64,000 nt of DNA, taken from assembly GCA_008360955.1 (NCBI GenBank), contig LUCM01005710.1, forward strand, positions 332,926 through 396,925. The letters run 5' to 3'. The notes below the pieces were generated by a model, which did no database searches, was not told where the DNA came from, and was given only the letters and a program-made list of their open reading frames with translations. Shown in pieces: positions 26,605 through 41,122 of this stretch (position 1 is the first letter of the stretch; every line of letters starts with the position of its first letter). The position numbers and the translations under genes were made by a program. This stretch comes from Fasciolopsis buskii. Lineage: Eukaryota; Platyhelminthes; Trematoda; Plagiorchiida; Fasciolidae.

Positions 26605-29600
26605 TCCGTTAAATATTTCCTTGAAGTTGCTTTTACTAAGCAAGACGCCAGTAAATTTTCACCGATTTCGGTAAAAACAGTGGTTTTCTTTGCTGCTGGT
26701 ATTTTCTTCAGTAAGTTCCTTCGTGCAGCCGTAGCAGTATTGATTTGGTAACACAAAATAAACAAATTTGGCGCACCTGGATTTTGTTTTTAGGAACTCT
26801 TCGTTTTACGGAGAGAGAAAATCGCGGAAAATCGCGACGTCATAAAGCGATAAAAGATACGTTTGATATTTGCAAGCAGAACGTCTTCTGTCTAAACAGT
26901 TCAGTTTAAATCTGTTCACAGACGGATGAAAAATGATCCCAAATTTAGGACTTAATTGTACTTTTGGAATTATTCTTGCTCCAGTTTCTAGGTTTTTCTG
27001 GTCTTAGCTGACTCCAAGTACCTGTAACGGTGTACTCTTGTTAATGGCCATCCGGTTAAGACAGTCTTTGGAGACGTACATTGCACATCGTACAACAACC
27101 TATAAAGGCAAAGATACGGGGTACTTTAAGCACACAAATAATAGTCGCTATTAGTAATTTTGGATAGTGCATTGTTAATTTCAAGATGATGGAACTCGTA
27201 CACGTTGCCATCTGTGTCATCAAAGCGAAAATGAGTAAGGTTTGAGACGAGGGAAATCAAAATCTAGAAAAGTCTATGAATATAATATTTCCGGACTTAT
27301 TCCCATGATAGGTCATATTGCAGCGGTTCTACTGAACACCAGACTGATTAATTCATGTAAATTGTTTTTTGAACGTAAACCCCAGGTGAGCTCTTTCCCA
27401 AGTGAACACGCTTAAGAACGTCAGCCAGAATACGTAGCCCCAACAGGGCACATATTTGTGGCACTGCTTCCGTTTGTTAGCCTCGGTCCTGCCAGGTGCC
27501 TTAAGAGGAGAGCCTGGAAATGTAAGGCAATAATAGACAGTTCCATCACGGTATGTCTATCTCAGCGACTCTCATCAGTCACATACCATGCACTGCAGAT
27601 CACGTAGAACCATGGCCGGCTCTGGTACTTCAATTGAACAACTAGATTAGGCATTATCCAAAAAGTAATTATTTGTTTGAAGCATGGTTTGTTCCCCGCA
27701 CTCAGGAAATGGCACACTGCCAGTTCACTGACCTCACTAGCTACTTTAGCACCATCCCCTTTTTAATTCATTTTGTTCATTAACAAACGATCAACCACTC
27801 CATTTTCTTTGAATTCTCTCATTTGGTCCAGGAATCAAAGATTAAGATCTTTGGAGAATACCAAGACAAGAAATTGTGAGGTTCTTCCACTTCTGTGCTT
27901 TTCCGTATTCAGTCTTCCACACACTTTTCATCGGTTTGCTTCACTAGCGAAATTAAATTTATTCATCCATAGGCTCTAATCCAAATGTCTTAGTGCAAAC
28001 TTAAATCTGCAAACGTGGTAAGGTCAGAAACGGTGTTAGTCACACGTCCAATTAAAGCCTTTCAATTCTAGCCAGGAAATCCCCTTTTGCGGTCACTGAA
28101 ACCATAGGCGCCGCTCGCGGCTGCCAAGGTCATCTTACAACAGACGAAACTTGCGTGTTTCTCCTGAGTTCCGCTTGGGTTTACTGAAAGTTATGATTGA
28201 CATCGTCTCAGTGTCTCTCTCAGAGAATTCATGTGATACTATACGTTAGCGATACGATTGGCCTATGAGGAACTATGACTACAGCCTAGAAGTGCTACGG
28301 ATTAGCCTGAACGGTGCTGGTAAGAATGCACGACAGGTAATGCAGTCGAGGCATTCCGAAACTGTTTTCTCGAAAGGCAGATCAGTAGTAACTACCAATA
28401 CAACACGTCCATTGTGATCTGTAAGGCGGCTCACTGCAAAATGTTTTTGTGGTTCTTATCAAGTCCTTTCTTACTATTATTCTGTGCACCCGAGGACAGC
28501 ATATATACTCACGCAAAGTTATCGAGTCACTGTTCAATGCTTACGTCCTTTACACATAAGATAGTTGATTGCAGCAGTCAGACAATAGTCGCTGCACTTT
28601 CCAAAATGGTCTTCATTGTCAGTTTTGGTAGAAACCCGCCTTCATTGCACACCCTTGCTTAGATCTCCACAGGCTTTCAATGCACTACATGACATGTTGT
28701 AGTTTCTCTGAATGGTAGTCCTGTATGACTGCACGTTAGGTGCCCACTTCCGGTTCTCCTTCCGCTAGTTGAGTAAATTCATTACGACACCTCATTGATT
28801 TGGTTTGTGGAGTTAAGTACGGCCTCACTCCATTGCTAAACCAACGCAGACGGAAGGCAATAAATGCACACTAGCAAAGTGCTACACAGGATCAAGGATT
28901 TTATGAACCCGCCCAGAACAGCATGACCAAGTGACCCCAATGACTGCCTTGGCAGTTTTAATCTTTTGCTCTACATAGGCTTGCATGCCCGTGTAAAACG
29001 TAATGCATTAGCTCCTAAAAGAACATCAAAAGACCTCACCTTTGCCTCTCACAAAGGCATAATCCGGCTACCTACATAACGATTATACATTTGTTGGATG
29101 GTGGTCAGATGGAGCCAACATCTTTGAATTTGGTGTTGCAAACTGAGACTTCACACCAACTAAACACGCAGGACGTTATCGGTGACATCTGAGACCACAA
29201 GGTTCCGGATCTCTCAGTTCTTTCGCACTCTCGTCCGTTCACATCCACAACGTTTTGCACTTGTTTTTTCTTCCTTTCTCTTTAATCTGGCAATTTACAT
29301 AAAATATTTTACAGTATGTTTGGTAAGACCTTCAGCTTGCAGCGCGTTGTCAAGTTAGCTAACTTTGTTCCCCACCTACTAATTAAGAACTACGGCTAAA
29401 AGCCTACGTAACGATAAAAAACGAGCGTTCTGAAGTGTATAAGTTCTGCTCCTTAATTCTGAAACAACGAGGCGAAGTATGTTCTGAAATGGTGAGACAT
29501 TCAAACGAAAACAAGATCTTCATGCCAATTCTGCCGTGTAATTAGAGTTAAGTTTGCGCGAAACGAGAACACATTTGCTGTGGCACTTCGTCATTATCCA

Positions 29601-32587
29601 GCCAAGAGATAGTCAGGAATGGAAGAAAATACTGTGTAAAACGAATATTTGACTGCAAGCAATAAACCAAAAAAGGCCGTCACGTAGCCCATGCAAATAA
29701 AATAAGTTCTTCACACCTAATCAGAGGCCTGACAAACAACTTTTTGAGTGTGACATCCAAAATCCAGAGTTAACTAACTGAACGTCTACCATCCGTAAAC
29801 TGAGAAAGAAAATGAAAAGAGACATTGACAAACAATATCATAGTAAATATACTCAATCTTATTCTACTAACATAGCACAACAACAAAATGCAAAAGTAAA
29901 TGCCTGGGAGTAACGTAATTGACGTTTAGAAAACACTGTGAGCAATAACAAGGTGTTCAAAAATGGGCAGAGAAATTGGTTAAAGTGAAATACGGAAAAT
30001 TTTCAATCATTCCAGATGAAACCATATACGTTTTGCTGCCCAAAACTACGTCTAGATCCTTGAAGTGTTATATCATGAGGCAATTTGTTCTTGTAATGAT
30101 CTATTTCCATTTTTCTATCTGCTTATTCTACCATTCAAAGCACAACTTGTTCCTGGTGAAGATTAACTTTTTTTTGAACGTCAATGCGCTTGTAAATCGC
30201 GTGTTTCCTGATGTAACTGCTTTGCTCGCGCTCGAAAAACGTTGAATTTAGTTTTCGCAGTGCTATTCCATTCGCCACATATTTAGGGTTTGAATCACCT
30301 CCACTAATTTCCGATTGTCTAGCTAGGAGCCGGGGATATATGCAGGTCGGTCTTTTCCTGATTTGAGATTGCTTTCAATCCGATTACTTGTTACTCGAAT
30401 ATTGGTGTTGAAACCGCCCCATGGTGTGTGGTAGGGCTATTGTTACCTGGTTTTTAAAAATAAGCTGGGGTGCTAGTGGCAAGAGTTTTGCCACTGGAAT
30501 GTGAGAAAAAGAACGTTCGAGATTTCCTTGACTATTTTTTGTTTTAACCCGCGGTTAGTGCATGGATAGGCTGATTTGTGGCGCTTCAGGGTGCTGCTTT
30601 ATTAGGCTTCGGTAAGTGATGGTCAACCTTCACAGCTGGAAGAAAGATGGCCATGTATATAGTGGTTATCCTCGATCGCGTAACTAGCACGACCTTGTTA
30701 GGTAGGAACCAAGTAGCGGCCGTAGCGGCTGGGACCATATCATCGGCCCGTCAGTTGGCTGATGCCTGAGTGAAATGCAATACATGACATGACTTGTGTA
30801 TGGGTAATGGGACAGTTGCTTGCCACATTTAGTTAGGTCACGCCTCAAGAATAGCGCTGAAGCAAAAGGGATTTGATAAAATGGACCACAATACTTGTTC
30901 AATGCATTAGTTATGGCTATGGGTTTCCACACTATGGTAATCATTTTAGCTAGAGTTCACCTAGAAACCTCAAGATCCTAGGGCTTGGATAGCTACAGGA
31001 AATTTCCTTCCTGTACCAACATTTTGTTTTCCTATTCTGGAAAGCTTCATCAATTACTGAATTTATCACTCATACTGTTAGCTAAATTTTTAACTTTCAT
31101 TTACCTGGTGGCTTAGCAAGGCCTTAGGATCTCAGTCCACCTATGAAATGTTAACCCTGATTAGTTTCAACACCTTGGAGAATTGATTACACGCAGTACA
31201 CCCCTTCTAATGTAGGGACTTAGATCTCCCAGCTATTCCGCTTTCTGTTCACCTGTCAGCACAATGTAATCCTCACTAAGTGATCTTGTGACAGCTTTTT
31301 TCAATTTTTTCATTCAGTGGCTTTTCATTGCATCGTATTAGACCTTTCTCTTCTTTATTCTCTCATGGAAAGAACCTAACTGTTATTGCCTCTCTTTTTG
31401 CGCCATATTAGGTGCCGCTTTTCCAACTCATCTTTGGAAAATTTAACAGCGTATTTGACGTTATTGGAGCTATTATCGTTTTTTGCTAATTGACATTCAA
31501 GTCACTTCGTCTTTCACGCACATTACTGTCAAAAATGCAGCGGCCTACGACCAGCTAATGGGCCCCTCCATCGAATAGCTTTTACAAAAGGTTACACTAT
31601 ACATTATGCCTGTATCTTTAACGCCACCGCAAAACGCTATTCCTTGTAACGTATCTCAGCTTTATCCAAGAGGCCCGAAACTAATCTTTGTCTCACATTT
31701 CTTTCGATACACAACTGGAGTCTCCCACCTCTGTCCGCTTCAACCAAACCAGTCACGTCGATTTTTCCGGTCCGCTTTCAAGTTCCATGCCCAGCAGTAG
31801 CATTTAGACAAACAGATGAAGTTCATCCGCAAACCAAATCTTTGTTGCTTTATTTACAAAAAATAGTAGCACGCTGTCAGCAAATTCTCCCCCAACTTGT
31901 CAAGCATCTCTGCGATTTCGAAGCTAGACTCATCCAATCGTTTCGTAGACATGCATTTTCAAGACCCAGACCACTTTAACTATTTATCCCAATAAGCAAC
32001 TGACCTTGAAAAATGTTCTTAACCTGCTGGGTATTTGTTTTAGTTGACACAAGTATTGAGAGTCAATTGTGGCTCATATTTTAACAGGATATCCGCGAGT
32101 CTTCTCTAGACTCTGTGCTACAGAAAGTAAAAAAAACGTGTTTAACCCTAGGCTGACTTCTCAGAGAAGCAGTTGACTCGGCAGACATAAACGAAATTTG
32201 GAGGAAAATATTATAGACAAAACTTCTAAGCCTTCCAAGCTTTGGAAAAACTGTGTTCCGCATCTATGATCGCGAACGCTTAGTGTTTCCTTGGAGCTAC
32301 TGAAACATACCCAGTCAAACATTTTCCTAATAGCGACTACGCCTAACAGTTGTCGCAAAACATGAACATACTTTTCTTTTGTCAGAGTGAAGACAATCCG
32401 AAGGTTACTCACCAGAATCATATGGAATTTCAATTTACATTTTCGTTTCTGTTGACTACATTCGACTGCTGTTCTAAGTGTTTGTAGGTGGGTTGTTTTC
32501 ATGTGATAAAATTCAGCCTCGTAAGGTTCCGTTTTGGACTTCTTCAGATGAACTTTGCGACATCCGAAAATAACAACAAATATACAA
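26605..32587. other. Non-coding stretch, nothing recognised
   Basis: No supportable gene or repeat. ORFs of 60-89 codons occur on both strands with no motif. Base composition matches the preceding 20 kb. Confidence 0.5.
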
Positions 32588-32690
32588 TGATTCCTAACAA
32601 GGATGAAACAGCTGTACAGTGCTTCCATGGTTTCTTTATGGTGAGTTGAGCGATGATATCACATGGTGAATTATTTCATGAAAATATACA
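32588..32690 (+). repeat. SINE-body copy
   Basis: This is a single copy of the unit seen as an inverted pair at 11266-11428. It starts tgattcctaacaaggatgaa and continues with cagctgtacagtgcttccat, then gtgagttgagcgatgatatc, and ends near ttatttcatgaaaa. It is the longest copy on its 5' side and so helps define the unit. A 155-codon minus-strand ORF (32161-32628) begins inside it. That ORF has no motif and is of chance length for this amount of sequence. Confidence 0.75.
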
Positions 32691-35600
32691 ATTAAGTGAC
32701 ACACATCAATGCAAAGTCAAGGTTTATTCCATGGGTCAGACGGTTCGTATAGGACCAATAAACACCGTTTCAAAGAACTCACTCCGTCCTTTGAACCGAT
32801 TATCCCGTATATAATAAAGGGGTCTTATTGACCGTAAATCGAAAAAAACCGGCCCGTTTTCTTATTTTGATGTCATCGTCACTGTAAATTTCTGGGCGTC
32901 AGTAATTGCCTGATATTCTCTTCAGTGCGGAAACTTGAGATTTCATATAAAACCCCAAGTGCTCACGACAAAATTTTCTTAAAAACACCACAAAATACGA
33001 ACTTGCATATCCGTCACTCCATCAACAATTAAAAGTTATCCCAAAACGCCATAGTTTATAACTTTATCTAGCAATCCCAAATGCATTGTTGGGAGTTGGT
33101 CACCCATTTCAGTCAGAGAATGTCATGTGGAACAACGAACATGAGCTTTTCAGCTTCCTTCTGCTGTTCCTGTATGGAACCAGTCTAGCCAAACACCGAG
33201 GCGTTGGTCGGGCAGAACTTTCACATTCGAGCGAGGTTGCCACTTCCGCGCCACTCAGACTCATCAAACTGGAATACAACCTATCTAAGCACAAAAAGCC
33301 TTTACCACATCTGTCTATTTACTATTTGTTCATGTTAAACGCTCTGGTTTCGACCTTTTCCGTGCGGTGTTCAGGCAGGATAACGTAACCTCGAGCCCTG
33401 TTATGGCAAAAAACCGACACCATAGTAACAATCAGTTAAGATGAGTCATTATACAAACCTAGTAACTGGTACAATCTGTATGTTATCAGGGCTCTCATGA
33501 ATTTCCTGGTCGCTTCTTGAAAGTTACGCATAGGATATTAGACACGGAGTGTGTTTTTGATTCTCCTCTGTGTTCCACAAACAGTTGTGCCAGTGCAATA
33601 ACCGTATTCAACCAGGTTTGATTTTATGGTTGCAAATTGGCAGATACATAGATAACCTAGGGTAAAATATATCCATTTGCTTGTGCCGTGATATACAGGT
33701 CGATTATTATGCGTTCAATTTTCCTGATTTCGATTTTGGCCACAATTGGTACATTTTTTGAGGGGACTTGAACAATTGATGGTATCAGTGAGAAGTACAT
33801 TTTTCTCTTCGTTGGAGATGCTGCCGATTAGCTTCGAGGCATAATAGTAAGGTCCACCTGAGACTGCTGTCAAGTTCTAGATCGAATAAATAGAATCCAA
33901 TGTTAACTTTAAAAGATACATATATTTTTAAATTCAACAAAACTTGTGCACAAAGCCTACAACAGGGTCACTAATTTTTCTGCTCCCCAAATACTTAATT
34001 TTAAAAGCAGGATTGTCAGCTTTGGTGTTTCTGCAAAGAATCTGTCTTTTAAAAAGAATTAATCAAGCTGACGGTTTCAAAAATTCAAATATAAAGTTAC
34101 CAAAAACGCGATGTCCGTATCTGATAATCGCGTTGCTCCGTATTTTGAGGATTTCCTGGTACAGTTGTTTTTCTTTCCCATTTTCAATTTTATTTCACAT
34201 ATCGACAATATAATGATTGAAAATTTTACCCAGGTTCCCACCTCTTGATATCAATAGAGAAACTGCGCAGTACCATGAACAGAACTTTGACGGTTCATGG
34301 ACTTCAGTTAACTGGTGAACAATCGGAGTCTAGCGGTTACCATGGAGAATGCTTGCCATTCCTGAATGCAAATTCAAGGAACCGACGAAAAGCCAAAGAT
34401 TTCAGGCACAGGTTTGGAAATAGAAGTTCTCCCCGGTACGTGAAAAACCTAGAGCGACACAGGAACCAAGATACGCGAGGGGAATTGAGGCTTCAATTTT
34501 TCACGAAGGAAAACAATCGAGTTTGTGCCTCTCAGTTCAAGGAGCCCAATTAAAACTTAAGCAACCCCGTGAAAACGGAAAAGAAAGAAACATTCTGACT
34601 GTGAGGCTTAGTGATCTATTAGTTTGTTTAGGTATTTTTGTAAAGCATTTTTCACGGTTAAACGTTGCCATTTTTAAAATGGCAGCTAGGTTCTCAGTCC
34701 GCTGCAGCAGAAGTCAAAATTAACCCTTTGTCAAAATTTATTTATTGATTTATTATATTCAAAACGTTTTCTAACTGGCAATATCGCCGTGGCTGATTGC
34801 CCTCGTCGGATTTTCGTCTACGAAAACCACCCTTGACTCTACCAAGGGAAACCACTTCTCTTGAAAAGCTATAACACATCCAACTTATTTAATAATCGCG
34901 GCTGTATGTACCGGTTATTGAAGCAGGCTCAGAGAGGGTTTTGACATTCATATAGCACAGACACTATCTCCAGGGCCACGGTTTTGCCTTTCCTATTGGA
35001 CTTCTCTATTGCAACTATATGATTGTCTTAATTGGCCTTGTTGCTAAATCCCACGTTCCTGTTGTAATTCTGTTCATTGTTATTGTACCATTTTGAGTGC
35101 GGGTCATATGGATTTACTGGGATATGTTCCACCCCGTGCCCGTATTCTGATTTCATACTAGAGTATGCTGGACCCTTGTACTCCAGTAAGTGCAATATCA
35201 CAAATTATTGGGAACATAGTTGTTGAGATGGCCTTTCATCCAACAGCAGAAATGACGAAACTCACTCCGGTGAGTTATATGTCCCCGAAACCTTTCGATA
35301 ACATTCCTTCTTGTCCAATAAAGTTAAACGGGAAAGTTATTAAACGCGGTATTTCATTCTAATCCCAGTTTGTTTAGGATGACATTGGTTTGCTCAGATT
35401 CTAGGAATGCTCTGAGCGTTTTAACTGCAGACCCGACACAGCGGTCAGAACAAGTAAATAAGTTCTATGTACTTATCGGTGCCTGAAAACCATTGCTCTG
35501 TGAAAGGATGAAAAGCGACATTGAACGTGGCATACTCAACTGTAGTAAGTTAGATTTGTGCAGATATTTACAGTGTGCCTCCATTTTAGGTAAAATTTTC

Positions 35601-38600
35601 ATAAAAAAGAACTCAATAACTACCTGGGTAATCAGTCTTCTGCCAGGAAAACCCGGTGCTCTCCTTTTGCCAGAATTCTTATATGCGTGGATATTTCTTC
35701 AATGGCTGCTTCTATTTCCACAATTTCCTTTTTAAATGGTCACCGGGTGTGTCCTTGTTTCTGATAGTTCTTATGACCAATTATTCACTGACCGATTCTA
35801 AACTCCTGAGGAGTTATGGAAAGCTCTCAACAGCCTAGTGCTAGGCGAAACGCATCCGACGGTTCCAGCACCTGCTTTGGAAAGTGCCACCATGCGGCTG
35901 TTACTTTGCCAGGAATTCGGTTGTAAGTGATTCGTAAACCATTGTTTTTACTTTCAGACCGCGATTAATGGATGAGTCGAACCTAAAAGGGTTGTAGTAA
36001 GTCAAGCAATAAATTGAGGAGCCGGAATGCTAGAGGGACCTACTGGAATCAAGGATCTATTTAGACCCCCTGGAAACTTTGAGAGTGGCCACAATAAAAC
36101 ATCGCTTTTCTCTGTTTCTGGAGTTTTTGGTTTAAACTTGCTAGCAGCACGGACGTTTTATTGTTGCTTGGCAAATGACTACTAAATGTAGACTTCAACT
36201 TTTTACCAATAGTCTCACCAACTGGTCTCACCTAATCAAATCTGATATTCCCGCTGCATTATGCTTTATGATTTGAAAATGTTATATTCGGGACCAAGTC
36301 CAGAATAATTCTTATCCCAAATTTGCTGGTGTTTGCTTGCCCATAGTATGTGTATTCTTCCTACGATCCAAGCTGCATCCCCTATTTACTCTGCATAACA
36401 AATTTTGTGGCACTGCATTTCCTATTTGCGCTTGTATGAATGAAATCATTTCGTCCAGCCACTCAGTATTTTGACATGACTACTCTGGACACTAGTACAC
36501 CGTAAGATGAAAAAATCCCTAATATTTGTTTGACCACGTGGGAAGTTCTTATTCTTAGCAGTCGTTTTGGGTGCTGCGATGAAAAAGTTTTAGATTTAGT
36601 TGAACGAAGCCTGGAAAACCGTTTTATCGATCATTCTCCGACAGGTTTCAGACTCTCCTTGATTTGCTGTCGCTTTCTGTTGTCCCTTTAGGTTGGTATG
36701 ACGAAAGATTAAATTGTTTTAATAGTTTATCTTTGATCATTGCTTCCTATGCTTGGAGTTAGCTGCTTGGTAAGCTGCCCAAAAAGAAACATAAACCACC
36801 AGAGATCATCGAAATATGGCATTCTGTAATTCTGAAATGAAGTTGATCTGACGGAATCAGCAAATCCCTACAGCTTTAGTGGAGTGTTTGGTTTGCAGCG
36901 CAGGTCTCTGAATACTCCTTCAGCAAATTCAAGGACATATCAACACTTTTGTTCATTGAGAAGGTGTTCACTTTCACCGGAAAGTTGAGCTGGCGACGAG
37001 ACGCAGCACGGATCCAGTTTTTTTCGTCCAAGCCCTTATTGCCAATACAAACTGAAAACTACTCCCATTGAGCGCAGCAATGATGATTTGATTAGGCAAT
37101 TCAGCCTGGTGTGCCTAAAAATTACTGGTCCAAGCAATTCAACTGCTTTCATTTTAGATTCAGCTTGACAAACTGTACATAATTTTCACTACAAATTCGT
37201 TCAGTGTAATCACTTCGGGGACCACCTTTGGATTACTTTCGGGCCAAGCACAAGCTAAATGATTAAAATTCGTACACTTTCCCTTCGGAAATCTCCTTAA
37301 TGAAAGAACAAGCATGGTCAGAAGATAGATGGAATTCTACGGTTTCATGTTTGCTGCTCAACTTCGTACATGCTTTCCCACAGGTGTGCATTCTGGCGAA
37401 TGACAAAACCGCAGACATATGGGAGAAACCTGGCAGGGAATTTAAAGGTAAATAAAATCAAGTGAATTGTATAGATAGACAGACGTTGCAATCATCAGCT
37501 TTCTAACTCCACCTGCCTTCCCAAGAAAAAACGAAACTGGCTACAAAATTCCAGATGTTCGCATAAGTCAGGCTTATAAAAGCGAACGGCAAATGCCCCA
37601 CGAATCTTATCAGGCTTGCCCCTCGAAATGCTTGTCTAAGATCAACCAGTCTGTCCCAAATCGAATAGATATCATACAATTCAGCTGCCCTTCATTCGTT
37701 TTATTTGATGCCAGATTTTCAGGAATATGTGCCGAAATTTGAAAAGCAGACAAAACGTAAGGACATTAAGTAAAAAGTAGCAATTACAGTAAAAGCATCA
37801 GTCTTTGAAAACAATGTTAAAATTAAAAATAAGGATGAAAAGGTACATTTTCATATGGTGGGATTAAGTTCCGTTTCCATGGAGTACAAAAAATCGAGAC
37901 TGTATATGAGTAGTGAATAATATTGATCATTCCTCTTGAAGCAGCGGGTAGGCTACACGAAAAGAGAATGAAGATTACTTCCTTGGACCATTCATTCTGC
38001 GCAACAACGCTTCCTTGATAACAATCTAGTCCTAATAATTTCGAGAATTCCGGTGTTTTCCGTTCCAAATTATGTCCTCGCAGAGTTTGATTTTATCACA
38101 CTGACCAGCAAAACTAAAACCTTAACCAACTGCTCACATATATGAAATTTGCGCCAAGGTCTCCTTTATGCTCTCTGCTTCAAATTTCGTAGCCACCTGG
38201 AGAGGACCACGTTTGATTGTGCAAAATGACTCACAAAAATACGTGAACAATTATATAAATCATTACTCCTTAGTGACAAAACGTTTGTTTGCCATCCGAT
38301 GCCGCGGAGTTCACATGCTAAAATACCATTTGGGTCCCTTCAATATAGAACATTATTTGACTGCTCTGCTTGCGTACGGTTGAATCCCAAAATGCTGCAC
38401 CATATTTCAGTGTTAGTGTCGCTCTAATTTTACCATGCAACAAACAAAACATCCTTTTCAACAAATGTATCGTTTACGCGAATGCTTTTTTTCTAAATTT
38501 CGAGAACATTTTGCAGAATTTGGCTAGCTGTTCGTTCCTCTGGTTTGCACGCCGGAATAGTTAGCATCCGCTCTAGGTTGATAAACCAGTGAGCAACTCC

Positions 38601-40388
38601 GTTTCAGTAATTTCGTAGTTTCCCGGATAGTATTTTTTTACCCCCTGGATATTGAGTGATAAATTCAAACTTTAATTCAATAGCCTTTACTTATGCCCAT
38701 GTTTTCCCTTCTAATTAAGGTTTTCTTACGCGGTTTTTTGATGTTGACTGTTGACGAACTAGTTATTTGTTTCTTCGCCTACATATTACTACTTGCAATG
38801 CGGTATGAATAGGTTACCTTGAGTTAAAAGAAAAATAGAATAATTTGGTTTGTACTTTGACTGCAGTTGTTGTGATTCAATCTTCAGTGCGTTTCGTTAT
38901 TCCTATTAATTTAGTCGGCCGACCGGGAAAACAATATTGTTGTTCACCCACTGGAACAAGCAATCGTGTCCTTTTGAATCACTCGGACTTATCTCTTCTG
39001 TTAACGAAACTGATGAGCATTTCCAGTGGTTTGACCTATAGGATTTTGTCCACGGAAAGGTTTCTGATAAAACAATAGGCATTTTTCCTGAGAAACATAT
39101 CGGCCAGCAGAATTCTACCATTTCCACGGTCACAGCTTCCCAGAAATATGAGGACACTGGACTACGCCTCCTGCGCCATACGCACGAAGTCAATTGTGAA
39201 ATCGCAGAACTTCCTAAATTCCATAAGTTGCAAACATACGATTCGCAAGATATTCATGCGTCCATTCTGCAGCGTCAGACACAAGTGACAGAACGTAGCT
39301 TCGATGATCCATTGGAAGTGCTACTTTGAGGTCGTCTTATCGCTGGAATTAACACTCACGAAATACAACAGAAATCGCTTTATATCCTGACTTTACTTTC
39401 TAACGATCATGCAAGCTCTGTGAGAAACATCATGATATGAATAGTTTAACCGAGTCCACTTCAAAAATTTTGTTGACCAATCCTGTCTCCGTATATCCGA
39501 AAGGTCATTCCGGCACCTCCCGAGAATAAAATCCAATAAAAAGCTTTGTTCAAAACTACAAGCAAACACTACTGCTGGAGTGAACTCCAAAGTCTCCATC
39601 AAAAGATGTGATTCTTGCAGGAAGCTATTTTCGAGGTCGACAAGACACTTCCGGAATGCTACCAGTTTTTAGTCTGGTGAACTTGGACACATTTAGTCAG
39701 ATCGTCGGAATAATGTGATAGACCATCCCAAGTCAAGTGGCTGTCCGCCATCTCCCTAGTGTCTCTGCCTGTCTGCGCCAGTCTTACCCCAGAACATTTT
39801 GCGTTCATTAATTTATTGGTGGTAAAGCTCAACGCCAATTTAGAATAGATGAACTCTTTCATTTTATTAATTGTTGTACATCAGGCTACAGTAAAACATA
39901 GACATACTGGCGCAGTTGTCAAAGACAGTGCGGATCACATACTGGTGATACATTGCTGACACATACACAACTGCTCTTACAAGCGCACATAAAAATCCCT
40001 TGAAGGTGGCTTCCTTGTAATCCATTCCGGCCTGCCCACACTTCACTGCAAATCCATGAGTGAACTTAACACTTTCCTCTCTCTTATTTCAGGTGGTTGT
40101 TAGTTTTTATCGGACTTGATTCCGCGTTATTCTAAATCCAAATAAGGAATGAAAGTTATACCGATTTAGCTTGAATTTGATAATGATCCCGTTCTTGTGA
40201 AGTGCTGCTTATTATCCTTTGGTTTACAGGAACCAACTACGGACGGTTTAGATTCGTTGGCTTTTATCGGTGTTTAAGAGCCAGTCAAATTATCCAAGAG
40301 GGCCACATCAGTTGCTACATCTCTCCAAGCTGTTGGTAAACTCCGTGAATTTGCGGTAAATATCGTGTGACTGTGAATTCAAAATTCT
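32691..40388. other. Non-coding stretch, nothing recognised
   Basis: No gene is recognised. Unassigned ORFs reach 102 codons (34245-34553, plus). I see no RNA gene, coding repeat or tandem array. Confidence 0.5.
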
Positions 40389-40470
40389 CATGGTTTCTTT
40401 ATGGCGAGTTGAGCGATGATATCATATGGTGAATTATTTCATGTAAACATTCAATCTCCTACTACTAAAA
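40389..40470 (+). repeat. SINE-body copy, 5' truncated
   Basis: It matches the units at 11360-11465 and 32588-32690 from catggtttctttatggcgag onwards. It carries the same tail (acattcaatctcctactact) as the copy at 11429-11465. It lacks the 5' portion with cagctgtacagtgc. Confidence 0.75.
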
Positions 40471-40643
40471 TGAATCAAGTAATCAAGCTGTGTAGATCAC
40501 ATCGAAAGCCTTCGTTGTACTTAGGCTACCTGCAGAGAAGTCATCTATCAGTAGGTGTCGATCGCTGTGTGCTAACGGACAGTAACCGTGCAAATCAGTG
40601 ACGGATAGGTGCAACATCATGTGAAGTTCAACAAACCGTTCAG

Positions 40644-40750
40644 AGCCTGCCCGGTAGCGTAATGGCTAAGGCGTTCGACTCGGAATCGTTCGTCCTTGTT
40701 CGGGTTGGCGTCCCAGTTCGGACGCGGTGGATATGCACTGCTGAGAACTC
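40644..40750 (+). repeat. tRNA-like SINE head
   Basis: The sequence gcctgcccggtagcgtaatg followed by gctaaggcgttcgactc looks like the 5' half of a tRNA. Box A at 40655-40665 (tagcgtaatgg) fits the RNA polymerase III consensus. A box-B-like gggttggcgtccc follows at 40702-40714 with two departures from consensus. The 3' flank ggtggatatgcactgctgag does not form an acceptor stem. A tRNA-derived SINE head is therefore more likely than a tRNA gene. It lies about 175 bp downstream of a SINE-body copy, the reverse of the head-body order expected if both came from one insertion. Confidence 0.65.
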
Positions 40751-40936
40751 AAAATTTCGTCAACAGATGTGAACTGCAAAAGAACTAGGTGATAGAATAT
40801 CTACATTCAAGGGTTTCTCTTGTTCTAGGCTGGCTCTAGAGGACACATTTACAGACCCCACTACACAATGACTGTGGTGAGTTGATAACTATTAACACTC
40901 CTTGTGATTTGTTTTCATATAAACTTTTCTCATTTG

Positions 40937-41122
40937 TCAAATTCGGCATGGGATACCAGCGTTGTTGTCATTTACTAGAGCAGATGTGAATAAATTACCG
41001 AATGATTCTGTAATCTCCCGTGGGTTGTCTACATAAATGTTTTTGTGAATAACATGGAAATTGAGTGGTTGAGGGCCCGGAGGTGGTAATTCTTCGTTCA
41101 AGCAGCTTTGTAAGTGCTGCAT
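40937..41122 (-). pseudogene. LINE ORF2 linker fragment, minus strand
   Basis: A 61-codon minus-strand frame includes NPREITESFGNLFTSALV. This pattern (D-x-P-x-E-I-x-x-x-F-G-x-x-F-x-S) is typical of the segment between endonuclease and reverse transcriptase in CR1/jockey-like LINEs. Positions 40945-41057 are the inverted duplicate of 41553-41665, differing at about 3 of 113 bases. The plus-strand copy leads into a recognisable reverse transcriptase. This one ends in unrelated sequence and then the SINE head. Confidence 0.6.

Noticed and set aside
26515..26765. Tyr/Ile-rich ORFs on both strands
   Set aside because: They are translations of a TA microsatellite.
32161..32628. 155-codon minus-strand ORF
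   Set aside because: It starts inside a repeat unit and has no motif. About one ORF of this length is expected by chance in 64 kb of this composition.
40644..40750. tRNA gene suggested by a box A match
   Set aside because: Box B departs from consensus, the 3' side does not pair with the 5' end, and the flank looks like a SINE body.
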